From assembly GCA_035967665.1 (NCBI GenBank), contig JAYWLB010000076.1, forward strand, positions 62,001 through 126,000: a stretch of DNA of 64,000 bases, read 5' to 3'. This document shows, in pieces, positions 1-9,533 of this stretch. The translations under genes and the position numbers were made by a program. Position 1 is the first letter of the stretch. The number at the start of each line of letters is the position of its first letter. The notes beneath the pieces were generated by a model that was given only the letters and a program-made list of their open reading frames with translations, was not told where the DNA came from and ran no database searches. Origin of the DNA: Arctic95D-9 sp035967665 (lineage in GTDB: Bacteria > Verrucomicrobiota > Verrucomicrobiia > Verrucomicrobiales > DEV007).

Positions 1-2
1 TT

Positions 3-1697
3 GAGAGTCTCGCCGAAGGCCTCTCACCGGAACAGAAAGCGGATCTCAAACGTAAATTCTCCGGGCGGGACGAACTGAACCGATTGGATTCCCGCCTTTA
101 CCTCATCGCCTGGGACATCTCCCAGCACTACTCGAAGGAGTGGAAAGGAACCGGATTCAAAGCACAGCTCACTGCCCCCGGAAAGAAAGAAGCGATCCGG
201 CTGAAACGGCTCCTCGATGATTTCGGCAAGGTGAATGCAGAGGTCATCATCTCCGCCCCGGATGACAGGGAAGGTGACGACAAATCCAAAGCAGACGAAA
301 CGGTTCTCCGCTTCTGGAAGGGCATGATGGACAAGTATGGTTCCGAGAAGGAATACAACCGGAACATCATCGAATCCTTCAAGAAGGGTGATGATCCCGA
401 GATCATCATTGTGGTCGACAAATTGCTCACCGGATTCGACGCCCCACGAAACCGCATTCTCTACATCGCCAGGAATCTCAAGGAGCACAACCTCCTCCAA
501 GCCATCGCCCGAGTGAACCGTCTCCACGACGGGAAAGACAACGGGCTCATCATCGACTACTACGGTGTTCTCGCCGAACTCTACGGCGCTTTGGAACTGT
601 ATTCTGCTCTCGGGAAAAAATTCGATAAAGAAGATCTCGAAGGCACGCTCATCAATCTGAGCGAGGAGCTGAAGAAGCTTCCCGATCAACACGCCGCCGT
701 ATGGAAATTCTTCGACGAGGTGGCGAACAAAGAAGACGTGGAAGCTTTCGAGCTTGCATTGGAGGACGACACGAATCGCGACGCATTTTACACCGCTCTG
801 TCTCACTTCAACCGGACCCTCAAACTGGCGCTGTCCAGTATTCACTGGATCAAGGAAACTCCGGAAGCGGAAATCGATCGCTACAAGGAGTCGGCCAAGT
901 TTTTCTACCGCCTCCGAGCCAGCGTGAAGATCCGCTACGCCGAGGAAATCGACTACCGCGAATATGAAGCGCAAATCGAGAAGATGTTGAACAATTTTGT
1001 TCAGGCGGACGAGATTGTTCAGGTGGTTGATCCGGTCAATATCTTCGAACGGGAAGCCTTTGAAGCCGAGGTCGACCGGCTCAAATCCCCTCGTGCCAAA
1101 GCGGACGCCATCGCCAACCGGACTAAAAAGACCATCACAGAGAGAATGGACGAAGACCCGTTCTTCTACCGCAAATTGTCTGTGCTCATCGAACAGGCCA
1201 TCGAGGACTATAAGAACGAACGAATCAACGAGTCCGAATACCTCTCCCGAGTCACCGACTGCATGGAGCAAGCCCGCAAAGGGCGAAACGAAGATGGACC
1301 TGAGGCATTGAGAGAGCGAGACCTCGCCCGTGCCCTTTTCGGGTCGCTGAAGGAACAGCTCGCCGGGTCACTCCAAGTCGGCGGAGAGAAGACAGGCGAA
1401 GACTCGAACAAGGTTGGGGAACCCGATTCCCCTTCCTACGGAACGGACAGCAAACAAAAAGCAACGCCTGAGACGATTCTCGCCGAAGCAGCGTGTCACG
1501 TCGAAGACATCATCCGAAAGCACAGCATCATCGGATGGCGGGAAAACGTCGACGCTCAGAATCGAATGCGAAACGAGATCGACGATTACCTCTTCGCCCT
1601 GCAAGGAGAGCACGGAATCGGCCTCAGCTTCGATCAGATGGACTCCTTCATCGAGTCCGCCATCAGCATCGCACGCAACCGCACACAGGATGTTTGA
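3..1697 (+). CDS. hsdR: Type I restriction enzyme R subunit, C-terminal part (cut by window edge)
   Basis: The frame is open from the first codon in the window, so the N-terminal nuclease and first helicase domain lie to the left. About 564 residues are visible. They contain the end of the superfamily 2 helicase domain: motif V reads KLLTGFDAP and motif VI reads QAIARVNR (bases 498-521). After that comes the long helical C-terminal region that binds the methylase/specificity subunits. In type I systems this subunit uses ATP to translocate DNA and cut at a distance from the recognition site. The matching hsdM and hsdS genes are not in the window and would be expected to the left. The stop codon overlaps the start of the next gene by 8 bases, so the two are probably translated together. 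Confidence 0.88.
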   Translation, partial: ESLAEGLSPEQKADLKRKFSGRDELNRLDSRLYLIAWDISQHYSKEWKGTGFKAQLTAPGKKEAIRLKRLLDDFGKVNAEVIISAPDDREGDDKSKADETVLRFWKGMMDKYGSEKEYNRNIIESFKKGDDPEIIIVVDKLLTGFDAPRNRILYIARNLKEHNLLQAIARVNRLHDGKDNGLIIDYYGVLAELYGALELYSALGKKFDKEDLEGTLINLSEELKKLPDQHAAVWKFFDEVANKEDVEAFELALEDDTNRDAFYTALSHFNRTLKLALSSIHWIKETPEAEIDRYKESAKFFYRLRASVKIRYAEEIDYREYEAQIEKMLNNFVQADEIVQVVDPVNIFEREAFEAEVDRLKSPRAKADAIANRTKKTITERMDEDPFFYRKLSVLIEQAIEDYKNERINESEYLSRVTDCMEQARKGRNEDGPEALRERDLARALFGSLKEQLAGSLQVGGEKTGEDSNKVGEPDSPSYGTDSKQKATPETILAEAACHVEDIIRKHSIIGWRENVDAQNRMRNEIDDYLFALQGEHGIGLSFDQMDSFIESAISIARNRTQDV

Positions 1698-2391
1698 GGA
1701 CGGGACCGTTTCTACACGAGTGGGCGACTGCAAGCTCATGCGCTCTTCCCGAAAGACGCTTGCGATCAGTGTCCTACCCGATGGTGACGTCGAACTCGTC
1801 GCCCCCGAGAACGCAAAAACAGAAGACATCATCGCCAAGGTGGAAAAGCGGGCCGGTTGGATCTCCGCAAAACGCTGGGAGTTCTCCCAACTCAACGTGA
1901 GCAAACCAGAGTTGATCTATCGCTCCGGAGCCACTCACCGATACCTCGGCAAACAGTATCGATTGAAGGTCAGGAAAGCGGAGAGAAGCGACGTGAAGCT
2001 CAAGGGAGCCTTTTTTCATATCGAGGTTCCAGAGAAGACGGAAGCGGAGGTAGAGCGACTCCTCAATCAATGGATGCGCGAAAAAGCCCTCACCCAGTTC
2101 ACCACACGCTTGAGCAAATGGGACGGGTGGTGTGCCCGGAACAATCTCCCTACTCCCAAGCTGCAACTCCGATCCATGTCCAAGCGATGGGGAAGTTCAC
2201 ACCCTGCTGGAAAGATACTTCTCAATCCTGACCTTGTCCGAACCCCCTCCCTTTGTGTTGACTACGTAATCGCTCACGAAGTCTGCCACCTGAAAGAACC
2301 CAATCACAACACCGCCTTTTTCAAACTACTTGACCAAGTCTTTCCGAACTGGCGGGATGTGAAGCTTCGCCTGGAACAAGCTGAATTTTGA
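1690..2391 (+). CDS. YgjP/SprT-like zinc metallopeptidase (DUF45 family)
   Basis: A 233-residue protein starting at the ATG at 1690, eight bases before the end of hsdR. Longer reading of the frame upstream lies wholly inside hsdR and is not credible. The C-terminal part carries the zinc-protease motif HEVCH (residues 196-200) followed by a family-typical L-x-x-x-N-H segment, and earlier a basic RSMSKRWGSS motif (162-170); the family normally has RWGSC, so the Cys is replaced by Ser here. YgjP-like proteins often sit next to type I restriction genes, but their role there is not settled. The overlap with hsdR suggests one transcription and translation unit. Family assignment is firm; substrate is unknown. 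Confidence 0.82.
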   Translation: MFEDGTVSTRVGDCKLMRSSRKTLAISVLPDGDVELVAPENAKTEDIIAKVEKRAGWISAKRWEFSQLNVSKPELIYRSGATHRYLGKQYRLKVRKAERSDVKLKGAFFHIEVPEKTEAEVERLLNQWMREKALTQFTTRLSKWDGWCARNNLPTPKLQLRSMSKRWGSSHPAGKILLNPDLVRTPSLCVDYVIAHEVCHLKEPNHNTAFFKLLDQVFPNWRDVKLRLEQAEF

Positions 2392-2436
2392 ATCTTCTTT
2401 TGCAAATTTTTGCAAAACTCAACAACGCCACTCACT

Positions 2437-3342
2437 ATGCCAATTCCAAGCTACCACGAACTGATGCTTCCCGTTCTAAAAGTGCTCTCCGACGGAGAAG
2501 CGCTTCACAGGCGCGACTACTCGAAGCGGGTGGCCGATTTGCTAAATCTCTCCGAAGAAGATCAGGAGGAGAGACTTCCCAGCGGGAACGAAACGTATCT
2601 CTACAATCGATGTGGATGGTCAGGATGGTATCTCCTGGCAGCAGGGTTAGTTCAGAAGCCGAAACGAGGATACCTTCAGATCACTGAAACCGGAAAAGAA
2701 CTTCTCAACACGAATCCCGAGTTCATCGACAAATCCGTCCTGGAAAAGTATCCGAGCTACGTTGAACGAGTTGTAAAAGGGAAAGGAAAGAAGGTCAAAA
2801 CCACCGAGAAAGAAGAGTCAGACAAAACTCCGGAGGAAAGGATCGAAACCGCCTATGCCGAAATTCTGGAATCGAAGAAAGAAGAGTTGCTTGGCGTCTT
2901 AGCCGAGGTCGATCCCTACCACTTCGAAGAAATCGTAATCGATCTCCTCTTCGCAATGGGATACGGCGGATCGAGAGCCGAAGCCGCACAAGTCACCAAG
3001 AAGTCCGGAGACGGTGGAATCGATGGAGTGATCAACGAAGACCGTCTTGGTCTCGACGTGATCTACGTTCAAGCTAAGCGTTGGGAAGGATCTGTCGGAA
3101 GAGTCGAGATCCAAAACTTCGTCGGTGCCCTTGCCGGAAAGCAGGCTCACAAAGGAGTGTTCATCACCACCAGTGACTTCAACAAGAACGCCTCCGATTA
3201 TGCAGCCACTGTCCCTCAGAAGATCATTCTGATCGACGGCGAGAAACTCGCAGGACTGATGATCGAGTTTGGAATCGGCATCACCCCTTCCCATTCCTTC
3301 GCCATCCCAGAAATCGATTCCGATTACTTCGAGACAAAATGA
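2437..3342 (+). CDS. mrr: Mrr-type restriction endonuclease
   Basis: A 301-residue protein. Start chosen at the ATG at 2437 (MPIPSYHELM), which matches the usual beginning of the Mrr N-terminal winged-helix domain; an in-frame TTG 27 bases upstream is less likely. Residues 1-110 form the Mrr N-domain, then a charged Lys/Glu linker (about 113-135), then the catalytic Mrr domain with the PD-(D/E)xK signature: E164/E165, D196 in GGIDGVI, and Q212-A-K214. Mrr nucleases cut modified or otherwise foreign DNA. The stop overlaps the start of the following KAP ATPase (ATGA), which suggests that the two products work together rather than as a solitary Mrr. Confidence 0.86.
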   Translation: MPIPSYHELMLPVLKVLSDGEALHRRDYSKRVADLLNLSEEDQEERLPSGNETYLYNRCGWSGWYLLAAGLVQKPKRGYLQITETGKELLNTNPEFIDKSVLEKYPSYVERVVKGKGKKVKTTEKEESDKTPEERIETAYAEILESKKEELLGVLAEVDPYHFEEIVIDLLFAMGYGGSRAEAAQVTKKSGDGGIDGVINEDRLGLDVIYVQAKRWEGSVGRVEIQNFVGALAGKQAHKGVFITTSDFNKNASDYAATVPQKIILIDGEKLAGLMIEFGIGITPSHSFAIPEIDSDYFETK

Positions 3343-5078
3343 GTCGAACACACAATGCAGACAAACACCTCGGGAAAGTGACCATTCATCGCAACGAAAT
3401 CGACGAGGCTACAGACTGCCTCCGAAGTTTTTTCTCCGATCGTCACGCTGGTCTCTTTGTGCTCAAGGGAAAATATGGATCCGGAAAATCATATTTCCTG
3501 CGCGAACAGATATTGGAACAGAAAGAATTTCGAGAGAAGTTCAGCTTCCTTTCTTACACATCGGTATTTGGAGTCAACGACATCAAATCCCTGAACGAAG
3601 TAGCAGTGGGCTCAACGGAGCCTGGCTCCCTCAAGCTGAAGGCAAAGTGGATCGAAAAAGGCGTGACGGCCCTTTTTGGTATCTTGGGGAACTGGGTCCC
3701 GTTCCTTAAGGGGATCAACGTGTCGGCTACGTCTGCAATCTGGGCGATCGCCAGAAGAGCTGGCCTGCTTCTCGTCATCGACGATGTCGACCGGAAAGGA
3801 AAAGGCCTCAGCCTCGAAGAGTTGATCGGTTTCGCAAATTCACTCGTCGAACACTCTCAGGCGAATGTCAGAGCAATTATCGTCGTGAACGAGGACGAGT
3901 TGGGCGAGGAGAAAGAAATGTGGGACAAGCTCCGTGAGAAATTCATCGACGCCGAATTCGCATTCAATCCATCGCCGACGGAATTAGCGAATCACTTCGT
4001 CAAATCGGAACTCTCGAAAGTGATCGGAGAGATCCACTCAGCCTTCAAGTCACCCAATATCAGAACCATGCTCAAAATCGAATCGAAGGTCCTCGCCTTA
4101 GTCGACCGATTCGAGCGAGTTGGGATTTCACTTTCCCCGGACGAAAAGGAGTCGGCAATAAAACTGGCAGCTCTGTTCTATCGAGCCGGGAATGGGTATT
4201 CCGTGGAAGACTTGGAGACAAATACTAACTCCCTTTGCTCTCTCTTTTTCGACCGGACTAATGGGAATGACCCCAACTCGCCCTCGAACCTCATCGCAAA
4301 AGACGTGATGTTGATTCAATTCAGCTCCCAAGAGCTTCTTAACCAGCTCTTCCTGACTTTCTATCGAGACAGCTCGATGAACGAAAGCGAATTACTTTCT
4401 CTGAAGGAGACGAGGCTGAAACAGGCAAAGAGCAGCGAATATGCTCAAAAATCGCGCCAGTTCTGGGGCCTTGTTCATCGGAGTTTGAAAGACAATCAGC
4501 AGGAGTTCATCAAGGCGGGCACGGAACACTTCCACGAATTTCCAACCATGACAGTCAAAGAGGTGTCCGAACTGACGGACGCTGTGACCCGATTCGGAGG
4601 AGACACGACCGAAATCTGGAAGATCTGGCTAAAGAAGAATCTTCACACCGTCGACAAGATCTATTTCGGGGAACTGCGGGAAAGAGTCCCTGATGCCCTT
4701 TCTTCGATGATTCCCGAAGTAGAAGAGGAATCTCCAAAAGTTGAAGTCAAGCCGGAGAAACTTTTTGAGGCTATTGAGGATAATAAGGGACTTCTCAGCG
4801 AGGAAGAAAGGAGCGAACTGACATCATGGACAACGAAAGACTGGCTCCATTGGCTCAACACGACCGACTACGAGTATGCCCTCTATTCTTTGAAAAATTT
4901 CATACGGGCAGACTGGCGAAACCTTCCTGAATTTCAAAAGATGAGATCGAAGTTAATGGATGCACTCCGCTCATGGGCAAACCAATCCGAGATTAATCGA
5001 TTTCGTGCAGAGGGCTATTTTCCCGAATGCCTCGAAGTCCCCGAGGATGAGCAGACAGGCCCGCAAGAATTGGGTTAA
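3339..5078 (+). CDS. KAP-family-like P-loop NTPase coupled to Mrr
   Basis: A 579-residue protein whose ATG overlaps the mrr stop by four bases. A Walker A motif GKYGSGKS lies at residues 44-51 and a Walker B LLLVIDDVDR at 143-152. Between them is a hydrophobic stretch (about 110-140), which is the place where KAP NTPases carry their inserted membrane segments. The rest (about 200-579) is helical and charged and I do not recognise a further domain. KAP NTPases are found in mobile and phage-exclusion contexts and are often membrane-associated. Tight coupling to an Mrr nuclease suggests that the ATPase controls or is a partner of the nuclease, but this is inference. A different STAND/AAA-type ATPase is the main alternative. 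Confidence 0.7.
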   Translation: MSRTHNADKHLGKVTIHRNEIDEATDCLRSFFSDRHAGLFVLKGKYGSGKSYFLREQILEQKEFREKFSFLSYTSVFGVNDIKSLNEVAVGSTEPGSLKLKAKWIEKGVTALFGILGNWVPFLKGINVSATSAIWAIARRAGLLLVIDDVDRKGKGLSLEELIGFANSLVEHSQANVRAIIVVNEDELGEEKEMWDKLREKFIDAEFAFNPSPTELANHFVKSELSKVIGEIHSAFKSPNIRTMLKIESKVLALVDRFERVGISLSPDEKESAIKLAALFYRAGNGYSVEDLETNTNSLCSLFFDRTNGNDPNSPSNLIAKDVMLIQFSSQELLNQLFLTFYRDSSMNESELLSLKETRLKQAKSSEYAQKSRQFWGLVHRSLKDNQQEFIKAGTEHFHEFPTMTVKEVSELTDAVTRFGGDTTEIWKIWLKKNLHTVDKIYFGELRERVPDALSSMIPEVEEESPKVEVKPEKLFEAIEDNKGLLSEEERSELTSWTTKDWLHWLNTTDYEYALYSLKNFIRADWRNLPEFQKMRSKLMDALRSWANQSEINRFRAEGYFPECLEVPEDEQTGPQELG

Positions 5079-5297
5079 TATAATATCAATTATCACAACT
5101 AATCCCCCCCTTCCCCGAAAACTTTACCCCCGAAAACGGCAACAACTTTTACCCTTCGCAGAAAATCGGTTTCCTGCATAACCCGATAAATGCAAATGAC
5201 TTGCAATAAACAAACTCATTATTCTCGCTTCCCCGAAATTGCCGCATGCAGCGGCAATAAAACGTTCTTAAATACGAACTTATCCCTTGTGTTCTAA

Positions 5298-6098
5298 ATG
5301 ACTGCTATAGCATCAATGTTCAGTAGAAAATGTGTTGCCACGGCCTCTGACTCCTTCCTTACCAACGCAAAAAATGGAGATCTCATCGAGGCTCGGCGAC
5401 CGAAAATCATTTGCTCAAAACCATTAACTCTAACTATTTCATATTGGGGCTTGGCCCGGTTCGGCACCTTTGACACGTTTAATTTTCTGAAGAATTTCAC
5501 TGCCGAAAACCGAAATGCATCTGATCACGAAGAATTCGCAAAGCAGCTTTCTCATGAGCTGACAGTCAAAATTCGAAGTCTTCGCTTAAATCAGAATCAG
5601 AGAGGAGTTGGCGTCCATCTCGCGTTCTACGAAAACGTAGGGGGAAAACGGATCCCTGAACTTATCTTGGTCAGCAATTTCAAAGATCCGACCTACTCAT
5701 CGACCTCCGATACCGTCTCTTTCAGTCGAAGAACTGCGGTGGACCTCGAAAAGCACCCTGACTTTCAAGGGAAGCCGTCGAGACAAGAGTTTCTCTCCTG
5801 GCTAGAGAATCATCATGTCATGCGATTCAACAATGGAGACCCTGAACTCTTTTCATCCGCTGCCGATGCAATAATGAAAATGACCATGGCTATCAGGGCG
5901 CGAGGAAAATTCCCAAAGGGAAGTGATTATGATGCTTATCGATTATGGGTGAGGGAGCCAATAGAGACTATTAAGGAAGTTCACAGGAGGGTCTGCCCGA
6001 AGAAGCATCGGATTGTAGGCGGACAGATCCATGACGTCTTAATGTTGCCAAACGGAGAGTTTAAAACTTCATCGAAAGCCATCCCCATCCTTCACTAG
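5298..6098 (+). CDS. Proteasome/Anbu-like Ntn-hydrolase, island-encoded
   Basis: A 266-residue protein starting MTAIASMFSR. If the initiator Met is removed, the new N-terminal residue is Thr. Numbered from that Thr, Asp falls at position 17 (in ATASDSF) and Lys at 35 (RRPKII). This is the spacing of the proteasome-fold catalytic set Thr1, Asp17 and Lys33, with a two-residue insertion before the Lys. The ASDS motif also resembles the bacterial proteasome homologue Anbu. The C-terminal half has no motif I know. The frame begins after about 220 A+T-rich noncoding bases, so the gene probably has its own promoter. A PD-(D/E)xK nuclease gene follows 54 bases downstream. Fold assignment is inference from the N-terminal motif; the function is unknown. 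Confidence 0.6.
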   Translation: MTAIASMFSRKCVATASDSFLTNAKNGDLIEARRPKIICSKPLTLTISYWGLARFGTFDTFNFLKNFTAENRNASDHEEFAKQLSHELTVKIRSLRLNQNQRGVGVHLAFYENVGGKRIPELILVSNFKDPTYSSTSDTVSFSRRTAVDLEKHPDFQGKPSRQEFLSWLENHHVMRFNNGDPELFSSAADAIMKMTMAIRARGKFPKGSDYDAYRLWVREPIETIKEVHRRVCPKKHRIVGGQIHDVLMLPNGEFKTSSKAIPILH

Positions 6099-6152
6099 TC
6101 GCGACAGCCACAAGCAAATCCCCCAGGCTCCCTATCCTAACGAAAATGACCA

Positions 6153-7439
6153 ATGCCACTCTCTCTTCCAAATAATCCAACTGGAGAGCAATTTGAGGAT
6201 CTCGTCGTGTCGGCTCTTACTGTGCTCGGCTACTTCGTTGAGTCGAATATGACTTTGAGCCACGACGGTAAAGAAATTTTGGAATTGGATGTGGTGGCGA
6301 CTCCAGTGGGCGAGGGAGCTCCGGCCAGAATCCTTTTCGAAGTGAAAAAAGACAGATTCAATTTCACCAACACATTCAAATTGTATGGGCAAAAGCAGTA
6401 TCTCGGAATCGGAGAAGCGTGTTTGGTGAGTATGCGTGGAGCGAATGAAGACCACCTCCCGGTGTATCAATCTAAGGGTAAGGAACTCGGCGTTCGAATG
6501 TGCTCATTCCCGTTAGACGGAATTAACCTCACCTCCCTAGGAGAGCAGAAGAACGGGCTGACGGAACAGCAACAGGCGAGATTGGTTGCTCCGTTGTGGT
6601 ATCAAAACATTTGCAGACGAATAGCACTCTCAGAATTACGGAGGAGATGCAAAGAGAATCAAAAAGAAGAGGCTTTCCGGAAGGCAAGAAGTTACCTTTT
6701 TACAACACGCGCCAGCTTTTTTCAGAGAGAGCCTTTGGCTCGGGCGGAGACGCTTTACCAAGCCTATTTTGATCACCCAAAGCTCTCAGGATCAATCGTA
6801 ACGCACAGGGCGAAGTCCAAAAAAAATTCAGAGGATGAGCTATGGAAGAAAGCAAGAGACTCCCATCAGCTTCTTGATGTCCAGTGTGTGATGGATTTAG
6901 AATCGGTCGCGCGGTTCGTGATAGTGAAAAACGCACTCGATGACGCCTTTGAGCGAGGAGACGACCCACGCCCCTCATACGCATTGAAGTTCGGAGAAAT
7001 CTCACTCGACATTCCGAGGCACAATCTACCACCCAAATATTTTGACGGTTTGAAAATGCTCAAAGAGCATGAACACGGGCCAAAAATCCCTTATCTATTC
7101 GAAGCGTTCTACACCGTCCTTGGCGGCTACCTTTTCGTTGAGATGGAAGACGAATTGGATCTTCTTTCGAAGCTGACTAACATTCCTTCTGGGATGGTTG
7201 TAGAGTGTCTTAGATTTATGGAAGTTTTCTTCGGGAACTTTTTTATGGAAAACAAATACAAAATGCTGCTGATGAAAGGTGTTCCGGCGATCGTTCGTGG
7301 CGGCGGGTCACTCGCCCGCCAACGCCTGTTCGAGATAGAGGAGTATAAGGATCGCTACGGAGAAGCACATTGGCTTCTAGGCATGTGGCACAACGCCATC
7401 TACAAGGCCCTCGAGCCTCACCTTGAGCAAAAAGAGTAA
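6153..7439 (+). CDS. PD-(D/E)xK nuclease-like protein paired with the Ntn-hydrolase
   Basis: A 428-residue protein. The first 100 residues look like a restriction-endonuclease fold: an early acidic helix (GEQFEDLVVSAL, 11-22), then ELDVVATP with D46, then LFEVKKD with E63 and K65, giving the D...E-x-K catalytic set. The remaining 320 residues are helical, charged and unrecognised; they could be a sensor or binding domain. The gene follows the Ntn-hydrolase gene by 54 bases on the same strand, so they are probably co-transcribed. Its neighbours on the island are other restriction genes. Nuclease fold is moderately sure; target and cofactor are unknown. Confidence 0.62.
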   Translation: MPLSLPNNPTGEQFEDLVVSALTVLGYFVESNMTLSHDGKEILELDVVATPVGEGAPARILFEVKKDRFNFTNTFKLYGQKQYLGIGEACLVSMRGANEDHLPVYQSKGKELGVRMCSFPLDGINLTSLGEQKNGLTEQQQARLVAPLWYQNICRRIALSELRRRCKENQKEEAFRKARSYLFTTRASFFQREPLARAETLYQAYFDHPKLSGSIVTHRAKSKKNSEDELWKKARDSHQLLDVQCVMDLESVARFVIVKNALDDAFERGDDPRPSYALKFGEISLDIPRHNLPPKYFDGLKMLKEHEHGPKIPYLFEAFYTVLGGYLFVEMEDELDLLSKLTNIPSGMVVECLRFMEVFFGNFFMENKYKMLLMKGVPAIVRGGGSLARQRLFEIEEYKDRYGEAHWLLGMWHNAIYKALEPHLEQKE

Positions 7440-7550
7440 TGCCGTGGAGTCAGGTGGATTTGAGGGCAGTTCAATTGAGGCGGAACACTGGGACTATTTT
7501 AAAGCGCGGTCTGCTATGGTGCTGAAAAGGAAGAACTAAAGTTTGAACAA

Positions 7551-9403
7551 TCAATTCTGGTTTTCCAAATAGAGGTGGCTCAGGTCCAGCCCTCGATACT
7601 CTATTTTTCGGATCTCATCGAACAGGACGGAAGCACTGAATCCCTCCCCATAGTCTTTGTGCACTCCGGTGCCCTCCTCCCATCCTTGAATTGCCCGGAA
7701 GCGATCTGGGTTTGTCCCAATCTCACGAAACTTGTCTCGAACCATGTGACGAAAACTATGAAAGGTCGCTCCGCAGTCCTCCCCTACGTTAGTCTTCAAA
7801 AATCGCCCGAACCACTTGCCGAACCACTTGCTGAACGGATTGCTGAGGTAACCGAGCTTGCAGGCCTTCAGCTCAGGAAAGAGCCGCTCAGAGCCTCCCT
7901 TTTCCCGCCGCTCCCCAACAAACTCCAAAAAGCCGATCCGGAGCAACTTAGGGTGAAGCGGAACGGTTCTATCGGATGCCGCTGTCTTCAGACGCTTCTC
8001 AAGCTCGCCTTCTCTTACATCCCCTTCTGAGACGCGGATAACCGCTATCCCATCCTCTTGCTCAATATCCGAAACGAGCAACTGGCAGCACTCATTCAGG
8101 CGCATGCCATGAAACAGGCCAATTAAGGGAACCCAAAACTTGCCCCTTCTCGGGAGGTTAGGGCCAGGGCGATTGACACCGTAGCCATCGTTCTTGCACC
8201 CCGTATAAAGCGGGGAGTTGAACAAGGCTGTTAGTTGCTCCCCATTGAACTGCTCCTTCTTATTGGGCTTTCTCTTCGTCATGAAGCGATCTCCCAAGAG
8301 AGAATTCGAAGCCGGGTTTTTCTCGATCCAGCCCTTCTTGACAGCATGTGAAAGCATCGTGTTCGCCGTCGTGTAGTAGTTTTTCACAGACTGGTTGGAT
8401 AGATGGTCGGTATCGCCCCGAGACCTCGCATTTTCGAGCGCATCTAGCAGATTCATTCCCCCGATACCTCTGGTCCACGTTGCGGGGATATTTTGCCAAA
8501 CAGTCCAAGAAGCTCTCAATGTCCTCCAAGCAGAGAGATGCCAAGGTGCGCTCCCTTCCCACCGCATCTCCAAAAACCCTCGTATGCCCTTCGTAGGCCT
8601 GAATTGTCGAAGGTGATTTCCCCGTGGCCTTCCGATGCTCCATGAAAGCCTCAATCAATTGGCCAACGGTTCGCTCCTCAGGAAGTGAAGCACTGCCGAC
8701 AATGCCGCTCTCCACATTCAAAGCGGGAGAAAACTTCCAGAAATCGGAATCGTGTTGCTGGATCGGCTCACTCTTGATCCGGTTAAGGTCTCGGTGAAGA
8801 CTCTCCAGCTTTGCTCTCCGAAAGAATTCTGCAAAAATTTGCAAACCCTTAGAATTCGGGCGAACCCGCACTCCTCTGCGCTTGAGGTAGTCCTCGAATT
8901 CATCTATCACATCGTTCTCGTAGCGTTTCGCCTTCTGATCTGAAGGATTTCGTGACCACCTTTTCTCCGCGTAGTCATCGATATCCTGCTGCCAGTCGAC
9001 GATGATCTCTTCAAGCTTCACCTCACTACAGTCAGCAATAGAATCCAGAATATTCTCATTCGACTCTCGCTCAAGATCGAGAAAATATCGAAACGCCTCC
9101 GTTCGCGGATCTAAGTTGGAGAGAAAGATTTCCTTCAATCGGCCTCGCTCGAAGTCTTCGACCTTTGCGGCCAACTCCATACTGGATAGCCCTGGATGAG
9201 CAGCCTTATACCGCTCACGTTCGAAGTCCCCATCCACCTTGACCCATTCCTCTCGGCACCTTCTCTCAGCCCGCTTTCGATCAGAGGTTTTCAGAGAAAA
9301 CGCGATCTGCTTCAGCGCTTTCCCATCCTCCGTAACATATTCCCCCCCTTCCTTTGAGGTCTTTCGGCACCGCACGACGGAACCAATAGACGCCCCCTTC
9401 CAT
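7551..9403 (-). pseudogene. int: Phage-type tyrosine recombinase (integrase) with two +1 frameshifts
   Basis: Three reading frames together make one integrase. The piece starting at the ATG at 9403 gives MEGGVYWFRRAVPKDLKG, a typical integrase N-terminus. It continues in another frame after the G7 run (C7 on the plus strand, 9342-9348) through the arm-binding and core-binding regions. A second shift at a G5 run (8458-8462) leads into the catalytic domain. That domain has the Arg in GMRLNECC, the HSFRH box, GW in place of GH, and the Tyr nucleophile in HKDYGEG. Removing one G from each run restores a single frame. Both lesions are the same kind of homopolymer change, so either the gene is newly dead or these are sequencing errors. 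It is directed away from the tRNA-Sec gene that it probably targeted. Confidence 0.85.
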
Positions 9404-9533
9404 CACAATCCCAGAGTTCTTTTTACTTAGCCATAACTCGACCAGAAAACTTACGCTAAAACCTCACAACACTCAATCCGTAAGCATTGGTTTTCAGCGA
9501 GTTACGCAACACAGAACAGGTTTCAGAAAATAG

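Noticed and set aside
24..1271. Long open frame antisense to hsdR
   Set aside because: It lies opposite a clear helicase frame with recognisable motifs and has no family features itself; a codon-usage shadow.
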